From an uncultured Oscillospiraceae bacterium (GTDB taxonomy: Bacteria; Bacillota_A; Clostridia; Oscillospirales; Acutalibacteraceae), in contig USGR01000093.1 of assembly GCA_900554165.1 (NCBI GenBank), positions 1 through 5,153 of the forward strand: a stretch of 5,153 bases of DNA. The letters are read 5' to 3'. The notes under the pieces were generated by a model. The model worked only from the letters and a program-made list of their open reading frames with translations, did no database searches and was not told the DNA's origin. The position numbers and the translations under genes are program-made. Of the stretch, positions 1-5,153 are shown piece after piece (the first letter of the stretch is position 1; every line of letters starts with the position of its first letter).

Positions 1-1
1 G

Positions 2-781
2 ACCGGAGTTATATTTGCAATAGAAGAGCTGCACAAAAAATTTTCGCTTAAACTGCTTCTTTCCTCAATGGCGTCATGCTTTTCGGCGGCATTTTTGTCG
101 CGTCTTGCCTTTGGGCAGCAGCCGGTATTTAATTTTCAGGATATAAGCGTTATTGAATTAAAGCACTACTGGATAGTTGTAATCCTCGGCATAGTTTTGG
201 GGCTTTTCGGCAAGCTGTATCAGATATGCGTACCGTTCATGCAGGGGATATATGATAAAATTCAATTAAAGTTTATAAAAACAGCCATACCGTTTGTTTT
301 GGCGGGAATTATAGGATTTATCTGCCCAATGCTGCTTGGCGGCGGCAATGACATAATTGCATCTATCAGCGCCAAAACAGCGTTGTCGTCGCTTATTATA
401 CTGCTTATCGCCCGCTTTGTATTTTCAATTTTAAGCTTTTGCTCCGGCGTGCCGGGCGGAATATTCCTGCCGCTGCTTACATTAGGCGCCATCTGTGGTG
501 CGGCCACCGGCAATGTGTTTGACATGTTAGGCCTCGGCTTTGGAACAGATAATTATATAATGCTGGGAATGGCGGGCTATTTCTCCGCTGTGGTGCGCTC
601 GCCTATTACGGGCATATTGCTGATATGCGAAATGACGGGCAGCGCGGAAAATCTGCTGCCGCTGATGCTTATATCGCTTATGGCTTATGTCACTGCAGGT
701 CTGCTTAAATCTGAGCCGATATATGATACGCTTCTTAACCGCATGCTTAGCCAAAGCAACAAAAAAGCCGCTGAAAATTAA
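2..781 (+). CDS. CLC-family chloride channel / Cl-/H+ exchanger, C-terminal half (5' truncated)
   Basis: Integral-membrane CLC protein that moves chloride or similar anions, possibly coupled to protons. The window opens inside the frame, so 259 residues are visible and the first ATG at 68 is internal. The visible part begins TGVIFAIEEL, which matches the stretch around the internal proton-pathway glutamates (E202/E203) of E. coli ClC-ec1. The GIFLP motif at visible residues 153-157 matches the GxFxP chloride-site motif. The Tyr in SEPIYDTLL (visible residue 241) matches the pore tyrosine Y445. Several long hydrophobic segments lie between these. The protein ends soon after the tyrosine, as ClC-ec1 does, with no CBS domains. 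The gating glutamate (GREGP) and GSGIP motifs lie outside the window, so exchanger versus channel cannot be settled; the conserved E-E pair favours an exchanger. A fluoride-specific CLC is less likely but not excluded. Confidence 0.93.
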   Translation, partial: TGVIFAIEELHKKFSLKLLLSSMASCFSAAFLSRLAFGQQPVFNFQDISVIELKHYWIVVILGIVLGLFGKLYQICVPFMQGIYDKIQLKFIKTAIPFVLAGIIGFICPMLLGGGNDIIASISAKTALSSLIILLIARFVFSILSFCSGVPGGIFLPLLTLGAICGAATGNVFDMLGLGFGTDNYIMLGMAGYFSAVVRSPITGILLICEMTGSAENLLPLMLISLMAYVTAGLLKSEPIYDTLLNRMLSQSNKKAAEN

Positions 782-805
782 AGCTTGCTCTTTGCATTGC
801 TTTTT
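780..805 (+). terminator. Weak candidate terminator after the CLC gene
   Basis: AAAGC (780-784) can pair with GCTTT (799-803), with a small inner TGC/GCA stem, and the 3' arm runs into a short T tract (801-805). The stem is short and AT-rich and overlaps the stop codon. It could be chance, leaving the mRNA to run on to the much stronger terminator at 1190-1222. Confidence 0.25.
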
Positions 806-1189
806 CCCGATAAAAATTCAGATGCGCAGCTGAAAAAGGCATTTAGCGTCTTATGCCTCTCTCAAAAAGCAGCAGAGCATATATCACCGATATTTTCCCC
901 CGCATTGCTCAGTGTCTTTATCGGGCGGCGCATGCTCATGTCATAAGCGGACGTTATATCGTTAAGCAGTTTGTGCTTTTACTCATTTGAAAATGCACGG
1001 AAAGCGATAAGCTTCCTATATTATCGTCAGAAAATATAGGGCTTATTTGTAAGCATTATCCGTCAAGCTTATTTATCTGCCGACGGCAGGCGTCATTTTT
1101 AAAAGCGTCATATTATTCTTATTGCGGTTTAGTTCCAATCTTCGCAATAGTATGCTGGAGATAATTTTTCCTCGGCGGCATTTATACAA
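782..1189. other. Gene-free, inverted-repeat-rich stretch upstream of an isolated terminator
   Basis: No coding frame with a ribosome binding site was found. Visible inverted repeats are: CCCGATAAA (806-814) with TTTATCGGG (917-925), enclosing AGGCAT/ATGCCT (837-842, 853-858), GAGCA/TGCTC (875-879, 906-910) and ATATC/GATAT (881-885, 889-893); AAGCA/TGCTT (964-968, 974-978); a 14-bp stem at 1007-1046; CTGCC/GGCAG (1077-1081, 1085-1089); and TATTGCG/CGCAATA (1120-1126, 1143-1149). The short stems are expected by chance. The 14-bp stem is less so. The stretch could be a long 3' UTR of the CLC mRNA, an unrecognised structured RNA, or decayed DNA. No convincing + promoter was seen inside it. Confidence 0.45.
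1007..1046. repeat. Long inverted repeat / stem-loop (14 bp, one 2-nt bulge)
   Basis: ATAAGC (1007-1012) pairs with GCTTAT (1041-1046), and CCTATATT (1015-1022) pairs with AATATAGG (1033-1040). Only TT (1013-1014) is bulged, and the loop is 10 nt (1023-1032). On the + strand it is followed by TTTGT, so a weak terminator role is possible. It is equally compatible with an RNA structural element. The strand cannot be assigned from the stem alone. Confidence 0.55.
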
Positions 1190-1222
1190 AGCGGGAGCGC
1201 CTTTGCGCTCCCGTTATTTTTT
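1190..1222 (+). terminator. Strong intrinsic (rho-independent) terminator
   Basis: A perfect 9-bp GC-rich stem, CGGGAGCGC (1192-1200) with GCGCTCCCG (1205-1213), closes a CTTT loop. It is followed at once by TTATTTTTT (1214-1222). The T tract lies on the + side; the - strand reading has only a broken T run after the stem, so it faces +. The nearest recognised + gene ends at 781, about 410 bases upstream. It therefore ends either a long CLC 3' UTR or an unannotated transcript. A second role as terminator for the minus lipoprotein gene (stop at 1452) is possible but weakly supported. Confidence 0.88.
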
Positions 1223-1451
1223 CTATTTAAGCTTATCCTCCGCCATATCCGCTTTTTGTAGCAGCAGATATGATTTAAAGCGTACAAACAACGCTATAAA
1301 AACTGCTGCAGCTGCATCTATTGATTAAAATCAGATTTTATTCTCTCCTAAACATCGGTGTGATATAAATTTCTGCTCTTCTTTAAATTCAGCATGCACA
1401 GACTGCCGCCCATTTAATCCGTTTCAGCTTTAAAAGCGCAATTAAGCCGGA
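1223..1451. other. Intergenic, 3' flank of the BtuF-like gene
   Basis: No gene was seen. Small palindromes occur (TGCAGCTGCA at 1307-1316 and GCTTTAAAAGC at 1427-1437). Neither has a suitable loop followed by a T tract on the - strand, so no intrinsic terminator for the minus gene was identified. Confidence 0.5.
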
Positions 1452-2414
1452 TTATTCCACTGATGACGTCTCGGATACTCCAGCAGCAGAGTCTTCTCCG
1501 GATGTATCGGCGCCGGAAGCGTTGTCCATTGATCCGTACATTACACGGTACATCTCCATCGCCGCTTCATATATCCGCCCGCCCTGACGCTCAAAAAGTG
1601 CCGGATTTATGCCCTTTACATTGCCGGACTTCACTGCGGTTGTCTCTGCAAGCGCAGGATTTTCAAGTATGCTCTGGGCTATGCCATCGCTGCAGAAAAT
1701 ATAGTCGGGGTTTAAAGACGCCACATACGACGCCCAATCGCTCCCTTCCGGCACGGCTTCCGCCGGATTATCTGCCCCGGCAAGCGTCATTATATCAGAT
1801 ATAAACGAGCCCTTATATGCAATTATGCCGTCAGACGGAATAAACACTGCTTTTTTCAGCGTCTGCCCCGCTACGTTTGCTTCATTCTTTATCTTGTTTA
1901 TAAGATTATTATATGTCGTCTCGCCGTTTATCTGCCCAGTAGTCTTTCCGGCAAAGGCAGTAGCCACCGCCACATAGACATCTTTAAGACCGTCGATATT
2001 CTGCGCCGCTTCTATTGAAATGACGGGTATATTGCGCAGCCTGAGGCTTTCATTTAGCTCGTCGTTTAAATTTCCGCTTACTATCACAAGGTCGGGGCTC
2101 GCGTTTATTATTTTTTCTGTCTCAGGATTTGCGGCGGTGCCCATCTTTTCTTTCTGCGCCGCTTCCTCTGGATAGTCGCAGTCATTAGACACGCCGTAAA
2201 GCTGAGCATAAGAGCCCAGTTCATATATAATCTCTGTAATAGACGGCGAAAGGCATATAACCCTCTGCGGTGCGGACTTTATTTCTACGCCGGCGACTGT
2301 TGCAGGAAAATCGTCCCGGCCCTCTATCGTCACGCCGCCGTCGCCATCGCCGCAAGAGGTTAATAATCCCGCTGCCATAAGCGCCGCAAGAAGAATAGAT
2401 ATTATCTTTTTCAA
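1452..2414 (-). CDS. BtuF-like ABC-transporter substrate-binding lipoprotein (cobalamin/heme/Fe-chelate type)
   Basis: Predicted extracytoplasmic, lipid-anchored receptor for an ABC importer of the cobalamin/Fe-siderophore class (Peripla_BP_2 fold), 320 residues. Residues 1-20 form a signal peptide with lipobox LTS-C21, followed by a Gly/Asp-rich linker. RVICLSPSITEIIYELG (51-67), YGVSNDCDYP (73-82), SPDLVIVSG (106-114) and NPDYIF (235-240) align in order with E. coli BtuF. FERQGGRIYEAA (274-285) matches BtuF FERASPRIILAA. Only one Trp (W227) is present, so the several tryptophans at the BtuF B12 site are not conserved and the ligand is uncertain. An acidic Ser/Gly/Asp/Glu-rich tail (about 295-320) follows the fold and is unusual. 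The start is TTG at 2414-2412, set by AGGGAG (2428-2423) 8 nt upstream and by the complete signal peptide. No permease or ATPase gene lies alongside. Confidence 0.9.
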   Translation of the reverse strand: MKKIISILLAALMAAGLLTSCGDGDGGVTIEGRDDFPATVAGVEIKSAPQRVICLSPSITEIIYELGSYAQLYGVSNDCDYPEEAAQKEKMGTAANPETEKIINASPDLVIVSGNLNDELNESLRLRNIPVISIEAAQNIDGLKDVYVAVATAFAGKTTGQINGETTYNNLINKIKNEANVAGQTLKKAVFIPSDGIIAYKGSFISDIMTLAGADNPAEAVPEGSDWASYVASLNPDYIFCSDGIAQSILENPALAETTAVKSGNVKGINPALFERQGGRIYEAAMEMYRVMYGSMDNASGADTSGEDSAAGVSETSSVE

Positions 2415-2422
2415 TTCATCCG

Positions 2423-2428
2423 CTCCCT
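2423..2428 (-). promoter_or_regulatory. Ribosome binding site that decides the TTG start of the BtuF-like gene
   Basis: AGGGAG on the - strand lies 8 nt before TTG (2414-2412). An ATG at 2419-2417 sits only 3 nt from it and is in another frame, stopping after one sense codon (ATG AAT TGA, 2419-2411). TTG is therefore the functional start. Confidence 0.8.
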
Positions 2429-2498
2429 TATTTTAAATTCATCTGCTTTAAAGGCATCCCTATCGTCGTGAATAAAAGCGCTGGTCGTAAATTTACTT

Positions 2499-2522
2499 GC
2501 CGGATATTTGCCAAACTCCGGC
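2499..2522. promoter_or_regulatory. Dyad-symmetric element upstream of the BtuF-like gene (possible operator or RNA hairpin)
   Basis: GCCGGA (2499-2504) and TCCGGC (2517-2522) form a perfect 6-bp inverted repeat around a 12-base centre that itself carries TTTG/CAAA symmetry. It lies about 85 to 110 bases upstream of the TTG start. It may be a regulator site or a leader hairpin. It does not match the cobalamin riboswitch B12 box or a Fur box as I know them. The function is inference only. Confidence 0.4.
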
Positions 2523-2552
2523 TGATATATGGCACATCGCACAATTTAAAAT

Positions 2553-2581
2553 AGTATATATTTTTTGCTATGCTCTAAAAA
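2553..2581 (-). promoter_or_regulatory. Tentative promoter for the BtuF-like gene
   Basis: TATACT (2558-2553) resembles a -10 element (5 of 6). A 17-base spacer leads to a poor -35, TTTTTA (2581-2576), which overlaps a GCTCT/AGAGC stem (2572-2587). No better pair was found in the 216-base gap. No intrinsic terminator separates this gene from the DUF815 gene upstream, so read-through transcription is also possible. Confidence 0.3.
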
Positions 2582-2630
2582 CAGAGCTATATAAAAATCG
2601 CTTGTGAAATATATGCTCAGACGGCCGCCG

Positions 2631-3842
2631 TTATAAATCAAGGCCAAGATTTATACGGCCGGCGGCATATTCTATAAACTGCTGCGCTGTACGCGGCGAG
2701 CGTACGCCTCTGCGTACGGCAAACCTGTCGGCTGCCGCAAAAAGCGCTTGCTCGTCGATGTTTATGCCGTTCTCTTTTGCCAAAAACGCCACTATTTCAC
2801 GATATACCTTAAGATTGGGGTTAAAGAATGTCACCGTCAGCCCAAACCTGTCCGACAGCGACAGCATTTCTTCGCGAGCATCGGCGTCGTTTGTCTCTTT
2901 TGAAAGCTCAGACGTCGACTTCTCCTTTACCAGATGCCGGCGGTTTGAGGTGGCGTAAACCAGAATATTATCCGGCCTTTTTTCGAGCGAGCCCTCCAGC
3001 ACCGCCTTAAGGTCGCTCAGCACCGCCTCATCCCCGCTTAGCGACAAGTCGTCAATATATATTATAAATCTGTTGGGATATCTCGATAAAATTCCTATTA
3101 GGCTTGACAATCCGCTTAAATTGTTTTTGGCAAGCTCTATCATCCTAAGGCCCCGGCCGCTGTACTCATTAAGCAGCGCATGTATGGTGGCGGATTTGCC
3201 TGTGCCCCGGTCGCCGTAAAGCAGCACGTTCTGCGCCGGAAGCCCTTTTACAAACGCCTCTGTATTCTCTTTAACCACCGCGCGCTCGGTATCGTAGCTT
3301 TTTAAAGAGGCAAGCCGGATTTTGTCGGTGTTTATCGCCGGAACAAGGCCGCCCTCATATTTAAAGGCGCTGTATCTGGAGACAATACCGTATCCGTTTT
3401 TCTCGTAATAGCCTTTAAGATAATTAAAAAACGACTCCGCATCGGCCGATATATTTTTATTTTCCGACGCCCATACCGGCGCACCTGCCGGTAAATCAGA
3501 CTTTTCGGGGCGTAGGTGCATAAGCTCTACAAGTGTTTCCAAATCAAAAAGCGCAGCGGATTTTATATCCTCCGGCAGCTTTTCGCCAAAGGCCATCGCC
3601 CTCGATGCAGGGTTTTCATCCATTTCAGCTGCGCTGATAAATGCACCGCAAACATCGCTGCTTTTATCAAATTCTAATGCAGAGCAAAAAACCGCAGCAG
3701 CAGCGGCTGCAATCTCTTCCTTACCCGCACCGGCCGCTTTAAGCCTTACATATTCGCATATCTGGCGCACCACCGGCGCATTAATCACGCCTTTATAAAC
3801 CGTCGCCGACGCTACTCTCAAATTTAACTCAGTTATATCCAT
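2631..3842 (-). CDS. DUF815-family AAA+ ATPase
   Basis: Cytosolic P-loop ATPase of 403 residues, with all core AAA+ motifs intact. Walker A is GDRGTGKS (210-217, K216/S217) and Walker B is FIIYIDDLS (259-267, D264/D265). Sensor 1 is ATSNRRH (297-303, N300). SDRFG (330-334) offers a candidate arginine finger, R332. The sensor-2 region is RGVRSPRTAQQF (378-389), with R381 or R384. YATSNRRHLV plus this C-terminal segment are typical of DUF815 (PF05673). The N-terminal 200 residues are mostly predicted helix, with an Ala-rich run at 45-50. The biochemical role of the family is not known to me. The start is ATG at 3842-3840, with AGGAGG (3858-3853) 10 nt upstream. The next gene downstream is 216 bases away, so this is probably not a tight operon. 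Confidence 0.93.
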   Translation of the reverse strand: MDITELNLRVASATVYKGVINAPVVRQICEYVRLKAAGAGKEEIAAAAAAVFCSALEFDKSSDVCGAFISAAEMDENPASRAMAFGEKLPEDIKSAALFDLETLVELMHLRPEKSDLPAGAPVWASENKNISADAESFFNYLKGYYEKNGYGIVSRYSAFKYEGGLVPAINTDKIRLASLKSYDTERAVVKENTEAFVKGLPAQNVLLYGDRGTGKSATIHALLNEYSGRGLRMIELAKNNLSGLSSLIGILSRYPNRFIIYIDDLSLSGDEAVLSDLKAVLEGSLEKRPDNILVYATSNRRHLVKEKSTSELSKETNDADAREEMLSLSDRFGLTVTFFNPNLKVYREIVAFLAKENGINIDEQALFAAADRFAVRRGVRSPRTAQQFIEYAAGRINLGLDL

Positions 3843-3852
3843 TGCTTTACTG

Positions 3853-3896
3853 CCTCCTGTTTTAATAATTGTAAACGCATGTAAAGCTCAAGTCAA
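3853..3896 (-). promoter_or_regulatory. Sigma-A-like promoter and strong RBS of the DUF815 gene
   Basis: On the - strand, TTGACT (3896-3891) and TACAAT (3873-3868) are each 5 of 6 to consensus and separated by exactly 17 bases. They are followed by AGGAGG (3858-3853). Transcription should begin near 3861, giving a leader under 25 nt. The -35 is tandemly duplicated, with a second TTGACT at 3901-3896, but only the inner copy has correct spacing. Confidence 0.72.
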
Positions 3897-3901
3897 GTCA
3901 A

Positions 3902-4338
3902 ACAGGCCTGCCGCATATAACCGTCTCTATGCCTATAATAAATTACAGCGATTACTGTTTTTATCATGCTGCATAAAGTTAATAAGCCTTATACGATTTT
4001 ACCCCTAATTGCATTGGCTGTAGGCTGATATAAATTAACAAGATAATATTCATAAGTGCACCGCATAGTATCAGATGCAAATAAGTCTTGTGCTGTACAC
4101 AGCCGCGTCAAGCATGCTATACACTTTTCCGCTCACGTATCCCTATTTTGCCGTTTGTAAACAATAAGCGTAATTGCAGAAACCTCTGTAATAATTTGAG
4201 AGGCTGCACTAAGCATGCTTTACCGCAAAGGTCTTATGCCGTTTCTTATCTCCTGCCGGCTGAAGACTGCGCTTGCTCTCTGCTCAAGTCAAAAACAAGC
4301 AGATTATCTTTTCACTAATTACGACACTTTTGTAAGTC
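3902..4338. other. Gene-free intergenic stretch with repeated short palindromes
   Basis: No supported gene was found on either strand. The longest open frames lack ribosome binding sites and resemble nothing I recognise. Two copies of AAGCATGCT (4110-4118 and 4211-4219) share a following TAC after one variable base. GCTCAAGTCAA occurs at 3886-3896 (over the DUF815 -35) and again at 4282-4292. No tRNA T-loop motif, riboswitch motif or strong terminator was recognised. How the NimA-like mRNA ends is not evident. Confidence 0.5.
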
Positions 4339-4833
4339 TTATCCTTTTCCTTTATTTATAAGCTCTTTCGCCTGTTTTCCCGTTAAATGTTCGACTTCAA
4401 GCTCAAGCATACATAATGGCGCATACTCCATCTCTATTGCTCGTTCTCTCTTCTCCTCGCTGTCCTGCGGATTATATTTAGCCGCCAGTAAAGTAATGGC
4501 TTTCCGCTTTTCGGCCTCATCCTCTAAAATTCTTATTTTGCCAAACGCAATTACACTTTTAAAATATGACGTATATTCATCCGGTTTTACATCATCTTTT
4601 GCTATAACGCAAAACGATGCTTTACTATTTGCCTTTATGCTGTCTATCTTATGCCCCGCCTTTGCAGAGTGGAAAAATATTTTTTTATCATGATAAACAA
4701 AGCTGAGCGGAACGGCGTAAGGATAGCCGTCGTCTCCTTCCAGCGCCAGTACGCCGGAGGTTGCTTTAGCCAATATTTCATTGCAATCCTCTAAAGAAAG
4801 CTGCTGATTTTTTCGCCGCATTGGCCTGAACAT
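4339..4833 (-). CDS. NimA-like / pyridoxamine 5'-phosphate oxidase-fold flavin-binding protein
   Basis: Small cytosolic protein of 164 residues with the FMN-binding split-barrel fold, in the group annotated as pyridoxamine-5'-phosphate oxidase family or 5-nitroimidazole reductase-like (COG3467 type). The N-terminus MFRPMRRKNQ is the usual opening of clostridial members. GVLALEGDDGYPYAVPLSF (27-45), VYHDKKIFFHSAKAGHKID (46-64), SFCVIAKDDVKPDEYTSYF (73-91) and VIAFGKIRIL (94-103) are the conserved barrel strands and flavin-contact region. H55 or H61 is the likely counterpart of the Nim active-site histidine. The full family length is present. True pyridoxine biosynthesis (PdxH) is unlikely. The actual substrate is unknown, and membership alone does not show nitroimidazole resistance. 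The start is ATG at 4833-4831, with GGGTGA (4845-4840) 6 nt upstream. Confidence 0.92.
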   Translation of the reverse strand: MFRPMRRKNQQLSLEDCNEILAKATSGVLALEGDDGYPYAVPLSFVYHDKKIFFHSAKAGHKIDSIKANSKASFCVIAKDDVKPDEYTSYFKSVIAFGKIRILEDEAEKRKAITLLAAKYNPQDSEEKRERAIEMEYAPLCMLELEVEHLTGKQAKELINKGKG

Positions 4834-4866
4834 AATTACTCACCCGCAGTTTTAATTTTTAAGCTT

Positions 4867-4895
4867 ATCTTAACACAGCAGATTTTTTGTATCAA
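4867..4895 (-). promoter_or_regulatory. Promoter of the NimA-like gene
   Basis: On the - strand, TTGATA (4895-4890, 5 of 6) is followed after 17 bases by TAAGAT (4872-4867, 4 of 6). TGT directly precedes the -10, which makes an extended -10 element. The predicted start is near 4860, with a leader of about 27 nt. A TATAAT further upstream (in 4900-4908) lacks a good -35. Confidence 0.6.
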
Positions 4896-4942
4896 GACAT
4901 TATATATTTTGCGTCTTATTCACAGTTTAACAAAGCTTTAAG

Positions 4943-4971
4943 TTGAAACATTATGCTTTAGGTAGTATAAT
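4943..4971 (+). promoter_or_regulatory. Near-consensus sigma-A promoter of the rightmost gene
   Basis: TTGAAA (4943-4948) and a perfect TATAAT (4966-4971) are separated by exactly 17 bases, followed by an A-rich initial transcribed region. Transcription should start near 4978, leaving a leader of about 124 nt before the ATG at 5102. It is divergent from the NimA-like promoter, with the two -35 boxes 47 bases apart. Confidence 0.82.
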
Positions 4972-4992
4972 AAAAAAATATAAATATGCCGT

Positions 4993-5053
4993 CTGCAGCA
5001 TTATCAAAGATAGCACTGAGATATGCTGATGCTCTTTGATTAATGCATGGCAG
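4993..5053 (+). promoter_or_regulatory. Long stem-loop in the 5' leader of the rightmost gene
   Basis: GCATTATCAAAGA (4998-5010) pairs with the segment at 5033-5046, giving 13 bp with one bulged T. A lower CTGC/GCAG stem (4993-4996, 5050-5053) lies across a small internal loop. The apical part can add AGCA/TGCT (5012-5015, 5024-5027). No T tract follows, so it is not an intrinsic terminator. It lies wholly between the predicted transcription start and the ribosome binding site, which fits a cis-acting leader structure. It matches no riboswitch class I recognise. Confidence 0.6.
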
Positions 5054-5101
5054 AAAATTTTATGCACCGCAAAAGTATAACAAAAAACACAGGAGCCGTT
5101 T

Positions 5102-5153
5102 ATGAAATACAGAAATCCAACGCTAATGGAAAAAATAGTGCGTGAAGAAGAAC
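5102..5153 (+). CDS. N-terminus of an unidentified protein (3' truncated by the window)
   Basis: Seventeen complete codons are visible, reading MKYRNPTLMEKIVREEE, and open to the edge. Coding is supported by AGGAG (5091-5095) 6 nt before the ATG and by the near-consensus promoter at 4943-4971. Function cannot be assigned from this fragment. The short charged helix-like start would suit a small DNA-binding regulator, for example an N-terminal helix of a LexA-like or other helix-turn-helix protein, but this is a guess. No GAAC-N4-GTTC SOS box was seen upstream. The 124-nt structured leader suggests post-transcriptional control. Confidence 0.75.
   Translation, partial: MKYRNPTLMEKIVREEE

Noticed and set aside
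262..754. Minus-strand frames opposite the CLC gene
   Set aside because: They are shadows of a well-supported membrane protein gene and have no start signals of their own.
781..978. Minus-strand frame that stays open for 38 and then 27 codons around a single TGA (862-864), possibly a decayed gene
   Set aside because: No start with a ribosome binding site and no family resemblance that I recognise; runs of this length occur by chance. A translated search of this interval against proteins of related genomes could revive it.
1122..1328. 68-codon + frame opening with TTG
   Set aside because: It runs straight through the strong terminator at 1190-1222, has no ribosome binding site and has low-complexity content.
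2415..2630. Cobalamin riboswitch upstream of the BtuF-like gene
   Set aside because: No B12-box-like motif or typical core was recognised, and 216 bases with a probable internal promoter leave little room.
3947..3965. ACAG/CTGT stem followed by TTTT as a + terminator
   Set aside because: The stem is only 4 bp and no + gene lies upstream to be terminated.
3980..4220. Minus-strand open stretches of 28 and 48 codons in one frame, separated by a TGA
   Set aside because: The first ATG has no ribosome binding site, the two parts are interrupted, and I recognise no family. A decayed gene cannot be excluded but is not supported.
4088..4318. 76-codon + frame in the gap between the DUF815 and NimA-like genes
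   Set aside because: No ribosome binding site, atypical Cys/Arg-rich composition and no recognisable motif.
5062..5145. Alternative ATG frame in the leader overlapping the 5102 gene (27 codons)
   Set aside because: It has no ribosome binding site, whereas AGGAG at 5091-5095 is ideally placed for the ATG at 5102.

Overview
This window looks like an ordinary stretch of a Bacillota chromosome, most likely Clostridia. The signs are moderate AT-leaning composition, strong AGGAG-type ribosome binding sites, one TTG start, sigma-A-like promoters with 17 bp spacers, and protein families common in that class (a DUF815 AAA+ ATPase and a NimA-like flavin-split-barrel protein). No phage, transposon, CRISPR, tRNA or rRNA signal was seen.

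Layout from left to right: (1) the C-terminal half of a CLC-type chloride channel/exchanger on + (2-781, truncated by the window edge). (2) A 670-base gene-free stretch (782-1451) rich in inverted repeats, with one strong intrinsic terminator facing + at 1190-1222. (3) Three genes on -, read from right to left: a NimA-like/pyridoxamine-oxidase-fold protein (4833-4339), a DUF815 AAA+ ATPase (3842-2631) and a BtuF-like lipoprotein (2414-1452). (4) A divergent + gene entering at 5102 and running off the right edge. It has a near-consensus promoter and a leader of about 124 bases that can fold into a long hairpin.

The three minus genes are not a tight operon. The gaps are 496 and 216 bases, and the NimA-like and DUF815 genes each have a plausible promoter of their own. 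Their products (a flavoenzyme-like protein, a cytosolic ATPase of unknown role and an extracytoplasmic binding lipoprotein) do not form an obvious pathway. No permease or ATPase partner for the lipoprotein is present here.

I see no convincing undescribed multi-gene system. The observations most worth a second look are non-coding: the structured leader of the 5102 gene (4993-5053), and the stem-loop-rich stretch 782-1222 that ends in a terminator about 410 bases from any recognised upstream gene.
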